This document shows positions 11,501 through 22,164 of a stretch of DNA of 64,000 nucleotides, one piece after another. The notes under the pieces are model-generated. The model had not been told where the DNA came from. It was given only the letters and a program-made list of their open reading frames with translations, and did no database searches. The DNA comes from Lentinula raphanica. Lineage: Eukaryota; Basidiomycota; Agaricomycetes; Agaricales; Omphalotaceae. The stretch is from positions 248,001 through 312,000 of the forward strand of contig JANVFP010000024.1 in NCBI GenBank assembly GCA_027919835.1, read 5' to 3'. The position numbers and the translations under genes were made by a program. Each line of letters opens with the position of its first letter. Position 1 is the stretch's first letter.

Positions 11501-14156
11501 CGGCGGAACCTTCTCGGGACCTAAAGCATTCCTGTGTTGCGCTGAAACTGTAGTGGTTGGACACCGTTGCACGTACGAAGGACAGAAACCGGAAGATAGA
11601 ATCGCAACTACGGTTCTAACTTGGCCTCCGTGCTCTTCTAAGACACAGGTCCGAGCCTTTCTGGGAACTGTTGGTCAGCTCCGGATGTTCATTCACAATT
11701 ACGCTAAGAAAGCCTCACCTTTGACCAAATTAACGGCGAATATTCCGTTTGAGTGGAAGGATGAGCATGTCATAGCCATGGACCTGTTGAAGACGGGTCC
11801 GTAATGCACCAGCCTTAAGAGTCATAGTATATGACTGGGAAACACACTTAGCAGTGGATAGTTCTTACATGGGTACGGGATTTTACATCTATCAGATTGA
11901 TCCTGTAGATCAGACGAAGATTTACTATAATTACTTCGGATCCATCCCGTATAATGAACGTGAAGCTCGGTTTTCTCAATCTAAGCGTGAACTCTATGGT
12001 TTGAAGGTTGCTCTCCGAGCAACACACTATCTTCTTTATGGATGTCGGAAACTCACGGTGGAAACGGATGCTAGCTATATTCAAGGAATGCTTGAAAATC
12101 CGAGTAGTGGTCCAAACGCTACGATCAACCGTTGGATTGAAGATATCCGTAAATTCCATTTCGATTTGATTCATGTCAAAGGAGCAACCTTTGGACCTGA
12201 TGGTTTGTCTCGAAGACCTCCGGGAGGTTGGACTACCCCTCGTCGGGAAACCGAAGAGGATCTAGCAGAAGATGCAGATGACTCCAACAACGTTAGGTTC
12301 TTCAAAGCGGACGAAGCGGACGATCCATTGCCCTTTGAATCATTCAAAGATCATATAGATCCCCGGACTGGATACTTTTGCGAGACCATTGAAGATGAGT
12401 TTGCGGAAGATCTTCAAGTTGCCCGGGAGGAAGAGATCCAGCATGCATTCCTCAAAGAACGTTTAGAGGCCTCGGGAATGCCTTTGACCTCTCAATTTCT
12501 GCAGTATACTGCGATCCCCGACAATGCTACGTGGGGACCTGATCACAAATATCCGATATCTCATAGATCGGATGGCGGAAACCGTCTAGATCAGCAGTTA
12601 CCGGAAATTCGAGCGTGGCTTAAGGACCCGAATGCTGAGCAATTCGCGAAGTTGGACAAAAGACAACGAGCGGAAATGGACCGGAAAACACTGTCCTTTT
12701 CAATAGACTCGGAAGGTCGACTGTTCCATCGGAAACCATCCACAGATCAACTGCGTTTAGTGGTTGAACCGGAAAAACGAATGTATCTATTGCACAGTGC
12801 TCATGATGCTTTAGGACACAAGGGTACATATGCTACGAAAGACTTCTTAGAAAAGAGGTTTTGGTGGCCTGATCTGGAGAAAGACGTGGAGTGGTATGTG
12901 AAAACATGTCAAGCCTGCCAAGATCGACTTAGGTCTTTGGTACGGATCCCTCCAACGGTGACCTTCACGCCATCCTTGTTCCAAAAGATACATATCGATA
13001 CTATGGTTATGTCTCCGGCCAGTAATGGTTGCAGATATATCGTTCACGGAAGGGATTCATTGTCGAGTTGGTCGGAAGCTAGGGCACTGAGAGTTGAAAA
13101 CGCGAGATCACTCGCGGAATGGTTCTTTGAAGACATCATATGTAGATGGGGATGTCCGGAAATCGTGGTCTCGGATAATGCACCACAGATGAAGCTTATG
13201 TTGAGATGGCTCGAACAGAAATACGGGATCCGTGGAATACAGATATCGCCTTACAATTCACAAGCTAACGGAAAGATTGAGCGTGCTCACTTTGATCTGA
13301 GACAAGCACTTGCGAAAGCGTGTGCGGGAGATCTGTCAAAATGGTACTACTTCTTGAAACCGATACTTTGGGCTGATCGTATTACTGCACGGAGAGGTTT
13401 AGGCTGTTCCCATACTTCGTAGCTACCGGTACGGAACCTCTGCTACCTTTCGATATTGTTGAATCTACATATTTGGTCAATCCACCAAATCGAATACTAT
13501 CACGGGAAGAGTTACTGGGCTTCCGGGCTCAGGCTCTTTCCAAACATCGTTCCTTCATCGAGAACATGAAATCACGGATCGACGAGAACAAACGTCGAGA
13601 AGCGAGAGTTTTCGAGGAAAAGTACAAGTACACCATTAAGGACTGGGATTTCAAGCCGGGAACCTTAGTACAAGTACGGAACACCGCCATCGAGAAGAAT
13701 TTGGATCGGAAAATGTACCTTCGATATCGTGGACCTATGGTTGTCATCCGGAGGACACGAGGAGGTGCATATATCATTGCGGAAATGGATGGCACTGTAC
13801 TTAAAGACAAAGTGGGTGCTTTCCGTGTGATCCCGCATCATGCTCGTTACGAACCGATCGAACTGCCGGAAAATATACATGATCTGATAGATCTGTCGCC
13901 CGAGCAGTTAGAATCTATGGTACAGGATGAGGAAGACGAACCTGAGGAAGTGGAGGACTTTATTTTCAGTACTGTCCCTCGAATAAACATTTCCGGTGAT
14001 GACCAGTCGAATTCCGTTGAACCACCATTGGTTCCGCCTGTTGAACAGCTTGATCCGGAGGATCTGAAGGCTGCTGAGTCCGAAGATCAAGAGAAAGAGT
14101 CGAATCCGTCTCTACCGAGTGGTCCACGACGAAGTGGTCGTCGGAAATCTTTCTAA
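8514..14156 (+). pseudogene. pol: Pol polyprotein, broken by five single-base frameshifts
   Basis: Four open segments carry a complete pol in order. 8514-11060 has a long acidic/basic N-terminus, an aspartic protease (LLDSGSQIVAID, Asp about residue 339) and the start of RT. About 11079-11804 has RT palm motifs (PYVDDV at 11349). About 11810-13422 has RNase H (DSSYMGTGFY), an HHCC finger (12793-12920) and integrase with Asp 12997, Asp 13174 and Glu 13279, the last two 35 residues apart. About 13430-14156 has the C-terminal domain. The frame is lost near 10940, 11032, 11071, 11800 and 13410; each break is repaired in principle by one added base beside a short homopolymer. No substitution-type stop was noticed, so decay is recent or the breaks are sequence errors. 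Confidence 0.85.
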
Positions 14157-14367
14157 ACATGCCTGATCCAACAGATCAGTTAGTTTGGGGGAGTTTCCGC
14201 GATGTTTCAACTTATTCTATCTCAATAATCACTCGAGGAATTTAGTTGCCACTGGATTACCTCAAAAACTACCAATGATACTTGACTTGACAAAAGTACA
14301 GGTATAAAAATAGGCGACAGGGCAGAATGAACGATGATCTAGATGGTCAGCCTCGATAAGCACTTGC
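14157..14367. other. Spacer between pol and antisense gene A
   Basis: Contains one GATC-N5-GATC motif (14165-14177) and the first TAGTTTGGGGGAG (14181-14193). Transcripts of pol and of antisense gene A converge here. Confidence 0.5.
14181..14193 (+). repeat. Polypurine-tract-like motif, copy 1
   Basis: TAGTTTGGGGGAG, identical to the motif that adjoins the 3' LTR, 25 bases after the pol stop. Confidence 0.6.
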
Positions 14368-16385
14368 TTAAGGTGCGGAGCGTGGCCCTTGCATTTCGGG
14401 ATCCTCTAAGTCTGTCTGCGCAATTTTAATTACGGGTGGCAGCGACGGTGGTGCGGAAAACACGTACACCTCTTCAACGTCGGCAGGAGTCATGGTGGTG
14501 TCCTCGTCTTTGGGCAGAGGTTCACCAGCCTTCGAGCAGCCCTGGCGTTGTCGATGATCCGTTGACTAGCCTCCCCACGGTGTGCATAGAAACGAGCTTT
14601 CATAACACAGTCGAAGAGTTGGGTCGTATGGAAGTTGATGAAGGCATTGTACTGCTCTTCGGTGTACGATTCAACCTCCGGGTTGTGGGCGAGTCCGATG
14701 TTGTGAAGAAGTTGCACGAGATCTCGATGATCTGTATCGTCGGGGGTACCTGTAACGATAATCAGCAAACGACGAAGATTTGCGGAAGGACTCCGGACTA
14801 TGCAAAACGAAATATCTAACGGAAAATGCGTGATCTAGCAGATCAACGAGTTTCCGTAGAAGTCCGTACGAACAAGCGGAAAGTGGAAGTGCTACTCACT
14901 AGTATCCGCGAGTTCCAACGAATATTCACCCTCTTAATCAGATCTTCACCAACAGCACGAGGCTGGGAGATCGCGGTTACAGCATGCACAGTACTATGTG
15001 CTTGAGGAGACAGAGCCCGCTCAGTCTCATTACCGTCCGCGGGACCAACATCGCGTTCGGAACGTTTGCGCTTGCTCTTGGTCTTGGAAGACTTCGGAGT
15101 GTCATCGTCGTCGTCGACGGTGTCGCGCTTTTTGGTTTTGGTCCTAGCCTTCGCAGGAGTAGAATCCTCGACTTCGTCAGCCATCTATGGCACGGGTTAG
15201 TCATAAACTTGTCTGATCTACAAGACCAGCCACGTACAGAGACATCCTGATCTGCCAGAGCAGCCGGTTCGTCGTCAGGGGATTTCTTCTTGCTTTTGGA
15301 ACGAGTAGAGGGCCTGGTAGGAGGAGGAGGAGTCGCTTCCGCGGTCTTCTTCCCCTTCTCGCCTTTTTCACGTTCCTCCTTGGCGTGCTTGATCCTTTCA
15401 TCCATACCAATGATATGATCGATGATGAGTTCAGCACGACGAGGCTGGATAAACATTTAGCAGCTGATCTAACAGATCAAGGGCCAATACTTACCGGAGG
15501 GTCATACCGCGGAACAGGAACACCCATACGCAGTGATTCTTGCATTTCAAAGCGTTGCTCGCGTGGACTACGGAAGTGGCCTCGCATGGGAAGTCCGCGG
15601 CCTCGTAAATGGTTAGCAAGTGCGCCTCGAGGACCTTTTGGAGGAGAAGGCCCATGTTCTGCAAGATCAGCATCCTGGAACCTTTAGTCAATAAACGAAT
15701 CTTCGAAAATAGTTGCGGAAACGCACCACCTCTGCCATGAACTTGGCATCAGCATCGGAAACTGCTGGATCTGCTGGATCAGTCGCAACTTCCTTGCCTT
15801 TCGACTTGGATTTCGACGGTCCTTCAGGATCAGCAGGTGGAACACTAGGTCCGCGAGTACTGACAGCAGGAGAACCCTGTCTGCCTTGGTCCTCACGGAG
15901 CTTTTTGCGACGAAGGTCGTTCAGCTGAATGTAGAAACTGACGATCTCAGCGTTTTCCCTCCCTCTTCAGAGAGTTTGGGAAACTGCTTAGGGATCTCGT
16001 CACGGATAGTGCGGTACGCATTCACGGCGGAAAGTAATTCCTCCGCGAGATTGTCGTACGCCCGCAGATATTCCTTGTTCATACAAGCAGCGTCGCGGGA
16101 CACTCGAATGAGCTAGTGGAAAATGGTTAGTTTTGCTAGATCTAGCAGACCAGACGGTTTCCGTACCAAATGAGTGTACGCGCAACGGACATCGTTCAAA
16201 AAGATCGTTTTGTTGGACGTGGTGAACTCGACCTTGTCCTTGCTAGAACTGTACTTGGCACCTTGCCAGGCCAGGCTTTTGTCATCGCTGACACGAGCAG
16301 CCCAGTACTCTGCGTCGACGCACCAGTTGGCAAAGTCAGCTTCAAGCGAGATAGGGAGATTGTGGTACTCGAAGTTGGGAGCCAT
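14368..16385 (-). pseudogene. Antisense gene A inside the retrotransposon, six exons, frameshifted
   Basis: Start at 16385 (MAPNFEYHNLPISLEADF). Exons: 16167-16385, 15727-16112, 15495-15674, 15238-15444, 14900-15184 and about 14368-14815, all with GT-AG borders. The first 120 residues look globular (FANWCVDAEYWAARV; EYLRAYDNLAEELLSAVNAYRTI). The rest is basic and low-complexity (KSKSKGKEV; RGRGLPMRG; KAKTKTKKR-like runs), ending in a short proline-rich tail. Frame is lost near 15957 and 14517, each time by one missing base in a G or C run, and the last exon joins out of phase. No family is recognised. The N-terminal helices and basic tail suggest a nucleic-acid-associated protein, which is inference. 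Transcription would oppose gag-pol. Confidence 0.6.
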
Positions 16386-17196
16386 TTTTCGTTGAGTTGG
16401 GAGTCGGATCTCTTAGATCAAGGGCTTTTATACCTTTCCGATGCTTCGGGTCAGCAGGGGACTGCTGAGCTTTAGTTTGGGGGAGGGGACACACGGTGTT
16501 TCAAGAATTTTCGAAATTTCGAAATTTCAGAAATTTTCATGAAAATTTACGAGATCTGAAAGACCTGTGCTCATTGACAGCTTAAGCATGCGTATAACGC
16601 AAAGACTTAGATCTAAAACCGACGCAGCTTGCAATTTGTAAAGCCCAATGGATTTAACATGCCATATGAGGCTGCAACCACCAACTTGATAACCGAAGAA
16701 ATAACAGTGATGAGGCTGATCTAGCAGATCAAAATGATCTAGCGGATCAGACATCAATTTGGGTGGAAAAGACAGCGGAAAAGTAATGCAAAAGACTCAG
16801 GAAGGACATAGAATGTCTAGGGCAGATACTTAGAAGAACAACATAGGTCAATGAGATACTTATAGGGTTCTATCAGGTAACAGCCAAGGAAAACTTGAGG
16901 CATTAACTTAGAGGCTGGCTTAAGGGAAACCTCAGAAGACATCTTAGGAGATATCTCAAGTGTCTTGAAGTTTCAACTTAGGAATCCTGAAAGAAGGTTC
17001 AGACAAGGCAAAAGACAAGATAGGGCCCACATGGGCATTGTCATTCACAGAGGATAACACAATTGCTAGAGACCAAGAAAGGAGAGACTATTGAAGTACA
17101 AACTGTAAAGTAGAATTAGTCTGGCTCAACATGAGAGTCCGATCACTAATCTACGAAGGCAAAATGTACACGGAAAGTGAGAGTCCGATTACTACT
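16386..17196. other. Spacer between the two antisense genes
   Basis: Holds the second TAGTTTGGGGGAG (16473-16485), an AT-rich run of GAAATTTC palindromes (16505-16550), and four GATC tetramers at exact 9-base spacing (16718-16748). From 16790 to 17110 there is a purine-rich stretch with repeated ACTTAG/CTTAGG words. GAGAGTCCGAT occurs twice, near 17133 and 17179. No gene was seen. Confidence 0.5.
16473..16485 (+). repeat. Polypurine-tract-like motif, copy 2
   Basis: TAGTTTGGGGGAG between antisense genes A and B. Like copy 1 it is followed by a related tail (…CGATGTTTCAA after copy 1, …CGGTGTTTCAA here). Confidence 0.6.
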
Positions 17197-20000
17197 TTAC
17201 TTGCGGATCTTGGCAGCGCTAGAACGAACGAGGGGATCTACCTCGACAACATCAGCCTCGTCGTCCTCATCGTCTTCGTCGGTGTCGTCATATTCCGTCA
17301 ATAATGCACGCCCTACTGACGCCCGAGAGGTGCCCTCGTCAATTTCCATCTCCTCGTCAACGGTGGTAGAGGCAGGGGGAGTATGAAAGGGAAGGTCTGA
17401 AGTGAAATTGCTAGGGATAGCAGCACTAGGCCGGCGACGGGAGTGAAGTACGGGTTCTTGGAAGACTGAGGTAGAAGCCACCGGAGAAGATGGAGATACG
17501 GTTGGAACGGCGGTAGGATGAGAGGAAGTCAATGGGTCGGCAGCGACCTCGATGGCTGAGGCGTTGTTGCGGAGGAACTCCTCCAGCCGGGCTGTATCGT
17601 TAGGATCGACCAAGAAGGAGGAGAGGTTGCATGCGGAATCCCATCCAAAGAAAGTTGCGAGCCACGTCAATAAATCGTAGTCCAAGGGATGGTTGGGATT
17701 ATCATTGACCCATTGAGAAAGGACCACGTTGAAGTCGAAGCCGTTCGCCCGTATCTCTTGCAGATGGTGAGATAGGCGTCGACGAACGTCGTTAAAAATG
17801 GTCTCGAAAGAAGTTGTGATGTGGCCCATCTCATCGAGTGTAGCGCGGAAACGATCTAAAGACCCGGAATAGCCTGTATAAGGATTAGCCGAGGATTAGC
17901 TGGTGATAGGAAGACTACTTACCGGCTGGATAGCCCTGGATAGTGTTGTGGATGGCTAGGAATCGGTCCTTGTGGTCCTCTAGACCCAGACTATTCGAGC
18001 AGCTACGATGGGTGCGATCGCAGTGACTACAAGCCCCAACCAGCTTGGAACCCCCGTCACAGACCACGCCCCTAGTGAGGCAGGTCAAGCAGTTGTTAGG
18101 GGAGTATAGAGCGTCAGGAGAGGGAAGCGTGGTACTGGTAGCCGACTGTAGGTGACGGGAGGCGAGGTAGTTGTATCGACTTAAACCCTGAAGAGAGAAG
18201 GATGTGTCGGCAGAGTTGATGAAAGCGCCAAAATTCTTCATTTCGTCGGAAATCTGCCACTTCGGGGCACGGAGGAAAGGGAGTTTCGGAGCCCGGGGAT
18301 TTTGGGCGACGGTCTTGCGAATCAGCTGAGAAAATGGGGCCTTTGGTGTAAAATTTGGGTTGGTCAAAAAGTGCTGGTGACCCGAAGTTCGGGAGTCATC
18401 ATCATCGAAATAGTCTGGCTCCCCCTCTTGAATGCGTACTGGGGCGGGGGATAAGGGACGGTCGGGCTGTGACGCCGGAGTTGTGGTATCGGTCTTCAAA
18501 ACAGCAGCCTGAGTGCGTCGCTTCTTAACCGGAGGCTCGGTAGAAGGCTGAAAATGAGGACAAGAAAACGGTAAGAAGGGGCAATGACAAAGACAGGTTG
18601 AGAAGAAAAGGTCTGACCTGGTCCTTGCCCACCACGGAAGCAGCGCGTTGGCGTTTGGCGGGAACGGGGGCCTTGAGGAGGACTTCGGGTACCTGTGGTT
18701 TAGCCTTCGCGGCACGAGCTATGCTCCGACGTGGTGCAGGGACTGGGGAATGGGACACCGGCGGAAAAACCTCGTCTCCGTCATCCTCCTCCTCGTCTAC
18801 CTCGATAGGAGAACTGTCTACCGGGAACTTTTGAGGAGACGACCGGGCAGAACGACCATGCAGTGACGAGCCCTCGGAGCCGGTGTCTTCATCCTCGGAA
18901 GTCGTCAGGCAACGAGGGGGCTTGGTAGTTTTGGGGACAGATTTGGAAGGCGGGGGTCTGACTGGTTTTGGAGCAACGACCCGTTTTGTAGGATCGGGAC
19001 GCAGAGCAATGTTGGTGGTAGGCTGACGAATCTGATCGGAATCGGTACCACGACTGGCGATGGTGACGAGGATCTGTCCCTCCCGTGTGTTCGGGTCGAA
19101 AGGAATGGGGATCGCTAGTGTTTTGAGGGAAAAGTTCTCGTCCAAACAGGCCTAAAAGAGGGAGAGTTAGCACCAAGCAACTCTGCGATAACACGAGTGA
19201 GCCGTACCTTGACACGCTGCCGGGTTTTGGTACTCAGGCCATAGCCAGTCCGTGATTTACCGTCATATACGTGCTTCTTGTAATCAGCAGGGGAAAGATG
19301 CTCCTCGCAGAAGTCGCAGACGAGGGTAATCAAGAGAGGTGCGAATAACGGGCAGTCGATGGTGTAGTGCCAATATTCCTGGTAATAACGCTGTGACCGA
19401 AAAAGAGGGTTACACCTCCAAAACAAGCTCGGGGAACGCAGGGATACGTACCAGGCAGTCGGCGAAATTCGCCTGCTTAAGGAACTGAAGCAGACGTCGA
19501 CTGTTTTCAGCCTTAGCATGGTGTCCATTGATAATCTTGGTAAAAGCCCGCTGCAGGATGACCAGGGCTTGGTATAAGTGCAGACCCTCACCGGTAGACG
19601 GTCGACCTTCCGAGAACAGGTGACACGTGCGAATGTATCGAGGAGGATAGAAGGTGGAGGGAGCCACGGACGCGACCAGGCTGTCCAAGACTTTCCGAAA
19701 CTCGAGCTTCTCCGGGCTGGAATATTTAGGGAGAGAAAAGGCTGGGGAAGCCGAGTTGGGGAAACGACGAAAGTTGTTCACCAATACCGAGCATTCCTCT
19801 GCCGAAGCAGGAAGAAACAAGGCAGTCTTGTCGTCGGGAGTGTCGCCTAGGACGCGTACTGCATTGTACACCATTACCAAAGTGGTTGAATCGAAGATTT
19901 CGAAGTCCTGCGCAACAGAAGGGGGTTCAACGGCACTGACGCCGTAGACTCGATTGCCAGAGGATTTCTTTGAGGACGAAGCCTTCGAGGACGACGCCAT
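17197..20000 (-). CDS. Antisense gene B inside the retrotransposon: intact Zn2Cys6-like protein
   Basis: Five exons (19452-20000, 19208-19390, 18618-19151, 17923-18547, 17197-17873) join in phase to 855 codons without a break. The Ser/Lys-rich start is MASSSKASSSKKSSG. Residues 30-240 look globular and include a CX2C pair (CDFCEEHLSPADYKKH, about 208-223). The middle is a long disordered linker with basic runs. Residues 575-605 have cysteines spaced CX2CX6CX9CX2CX6C, exactly the fungal Zn(II)2Cys6 pattern, although the usual basic residues of loop 1 are absent and the cluster is internal. The C-terminus has an acidic stretch (DDTDEDDEDDEAD) resembling an activation domain. It lies antisense to gag-pol and just upstream of the 3' LTR. 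A DNA-binding or regulatory role is inference; no exact family is recognised. Confidence 0.75.
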
Positions 20001-20446
20001 CGTGTCGAGGACGTGGACAACGATGGGAGAGGAAAGGAAGAAACGAACTTAGAAAATTTTCCAAGTCCGTTGAACCTTTGTCAGCACTTACTAATCCCAG
20101 GCCCAGGCATAGGGATAGTATGTAAAATGTTGAAAAGAAGTTGTTTCGAGGAAGTGTGTATGTGATGTGATAGAATTAGAAGCGTGATTTACGTCATGAT
20201 ATCACACTCGGAAATTAAGCGCCGATAACAAACCGAGGACTTAGCGTCTTCGACAAGAGGACAGCGGAGTTGTCGGTACGGGTGCTAAGATCAACGGATC
20301 AACTTGATCTGTTAGATCACTGGGTATAATCAAGTCGGAATGTTGCGGAAAAAGTGATTGATCTGTCGGATCAGCTACAGTACCACTCCTTTCCAGGGAT
20401 ACGAGCCTACACTACCCATAGTGATGACCGGGGACGGTCAGATCTT
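20001..20446. promoter_or_regulatory. Upstream region of antisense gene B
   Basis: About 450 bases between the gene B start and the polypurine tract, the only place for its promoter unless the 3'-LTR fires backward. Contains GATC-N5-GATC at 20297, 20306 (overlapping) and 20360. No TATA box is obvious on the minus strand. Confidence 0.4.
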
Positions 20447-20460
20447 TAGTTTGGGGGAGA
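20447..20460 (+). other. Polypurine tract (plus-strand primer), motif copy 3
   Basis: TAGTTTGGGGGAGA ends directly at the first base of the 3' LTR (TGTTG at 20461), the required position for the plus-strand primer of reverse transcription. Confidence 0.8.
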
Positions 20461-22160
20461 TGTTGCGCGGTTTTTCCGCGCAGGCGTGCAATGATCAAAA
20501 AGATCAACTTAGACCGTTGCATAGTATCAATAAGGACTGTAGTGAGCCCGAACTAGCAGTCAAACTTGTATCAGTATAAGCTAGGATACAGATCCTTTGG
20601 CAGGATCAGCCATAAATATCCACTTAGAGCTATTGCTCGCACCCTTGGTCGGGGATCCTTCAAGAATGCTGACTACTGGTACGAGCACACCAAGGGAATA
20701 TCGACTTAGTCTCAAGATCTGCCGGATCGGCACAACTGAGTTTGGTACTTGGCTGTGATGACGGAAATTTCACTTGATCTAGCAGATCAGACACGATGAG
20801 AACCTATCCGGACGAGTCACCGCACGGAAACCCTACGCAAAGTAGCGGAAACCGTCGGAAACATGATGATCTAGCATTTCCGTGGCAGTACGGGTGAAAC
20901 CCGCGACGGAAACACGCATATGTTCAAGTTCTAAACTGGGATATAGCGTATGCTATGTACAGCTTTGACCAGCACTCACGGAAATGCGCGGAAACCTACG
21001 GAAAACACTTCTGAAGCATTTACCTTCGTTATCCGCTCCAGAACACCAGGCTATATGCATACCGTTCGAAAGCTACGGACCAGACCTACTTGATCCGCGA
21101 GATCAACCACTGTTACGAGTCTATCTCATTAACTTGGGGAGACCACTACCATTCCGCGGAAGCAAATTCGTCGGAAACACTTGAGCAACACAGGCAGGAG
21201 CCACTCTGACGAGTTAGGCACCCTAGCATGTGGATGCCGCACAGACCATGGTCGGAACTTGCTTGGTCTTCTAGATCTGGCGAAAGTACGACGAAATACG
21301 GACAAGTTTCATCTTTTTCTCTGTTTTCCTTACTATTTCCTTGCGTGTTCGTATAGTTTCAGTCATATTTTACTATTTAAGTGTATATTATCGGACTCCG
21401 TCCGTAGAAATAGCTAGATCTACTAGATCAAGGACAAATATGGGTATTGGACTTTTCGTAGTGTACTTAAAGACCTGTATCCGCACAAATGAAAGAAGTT
21501 TCGCGCCCAGATCTCTCTGAACTGGTAATCCTTTTCATCCATACGTGGGAGTAAAGGCTTCTAAGCCGTACCGGACCTTGCAGATTAAGTGTGTTACTTC
21601 ATCGCGATAAGCCCGACTTTTGAGTGGTTTGACTTGGTGTCTGTCACTTGCTAGTTGAAGGTAGACTCCGTTCCGGAGATACAGAGGACTTGGTCTCAGG
21701 TTGTGCCGAGTGAACGTGCAGAGTTTTGGTGGCTCTGTTCAAGTTGACACGTAGTGATTGGTGATCTGCGTGATCTTCGAGGTTTTACTGAGAATAGTGA
21801 TCAGTACTGCTTCACCCGGGAGCGGAATCGATTGGTTTACCATAACGTCTGGTACCCCGTTGCTTTCCGAGCCTAAAAAACCCTTATCCGAGCGGAAGCC
21901 GTTCAAAACAAACCCCTTAGTCCAGATCTTACGACTGGTATATCCGTGTCACTTCGTTCTGCTGACCAGTATTGCTGATCTAAAAGATCTTACAAGACTG
22001 CGTTCGACTTGAGATATAAGATAGTGCGGAATCTCTGACAACGCCCCACACCTCGCTATAAATACAATTTGATTGACGAATCCGTGAAGTCGTACTCTGT
22101 GTTCGTGCTAAGTGACCTGTCATAAGGCATTATACTAAGAACCGACTAAATACCTCGTTA
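20461..22160 (+). repeat. 3' LTR
   Basis: 1700 bases, collinear with 4792-6490 (offset 15669, then 15670 after a one-base A indel). Six GATC-N5-GATC motifs are at 20493, 20716, 20776, 21092, 21417 and 21977; the TATA box is at 22057. Confidence 0.92.
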
Positions 22161-22164
22161 ACGA

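Larger units (their letters stand above)
4824..21989. repeat. Dispersed 13-bp motif GATC-N5-GATC across the retrotransposon
   Basis: Exact copies outside the LTRs start at 8224, 8853, 9146, 9228, 9495, 10374, 10383, 10653, 11899, 12349, 13881, 14052, 14165, 14720, 14832, 15466, 15768, 16407, 16718, 16727, 16736, 20297, 20306 and 20360; six more lie in each LTR. The commonest form is TGATCTAGCAGATCA. One-mismatch relatives occur at about 8731, 15204, 15249, 16139 and 16553. None was seen between 16749 and 20296, the antisense gene B module. Confidence 0.85.
4792..22160 (+). mobile_element. 17.4-kb Ty3/gypsy LTR retrotransposon with two antisense genes
   Basis: Near-identical LTRs (4792-6490 and 20461-22160) flank, in order, a primer binding site, gag, pol (protease, reverse transcriptase, RNase H, H2C2 zinc finger, integrase), two spliced antisense genes and a polypurine tract. 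Protease-RT-RNaseH-integrase order is diagnostic of Ty3/gypsy. The RT sequence (PYVDD; GGLLDIYVGYDER) belongs to a gypsy lineage common in agarics. Length is well above the 5-8 kb usual for fungal gypsy elements because of long LTRs and about 6.3 kb between pol and the 3' LTR. Young age is inferred from LTR identity, yet pol is frameshifted, so this copy would need help in trans. Confidence 0.9.

Noticed and set aside
13529..13880. Minus-strand frames inside pol
   Set aside because: They are shadows of the pol coding strand: no independent start context, no splice structure and no protein character.
19578..19947. Plus-strand frames over antisense gene B
   Set aside because: They overlap the intact spliced minus-strand gene and have compositions expected of its complement.
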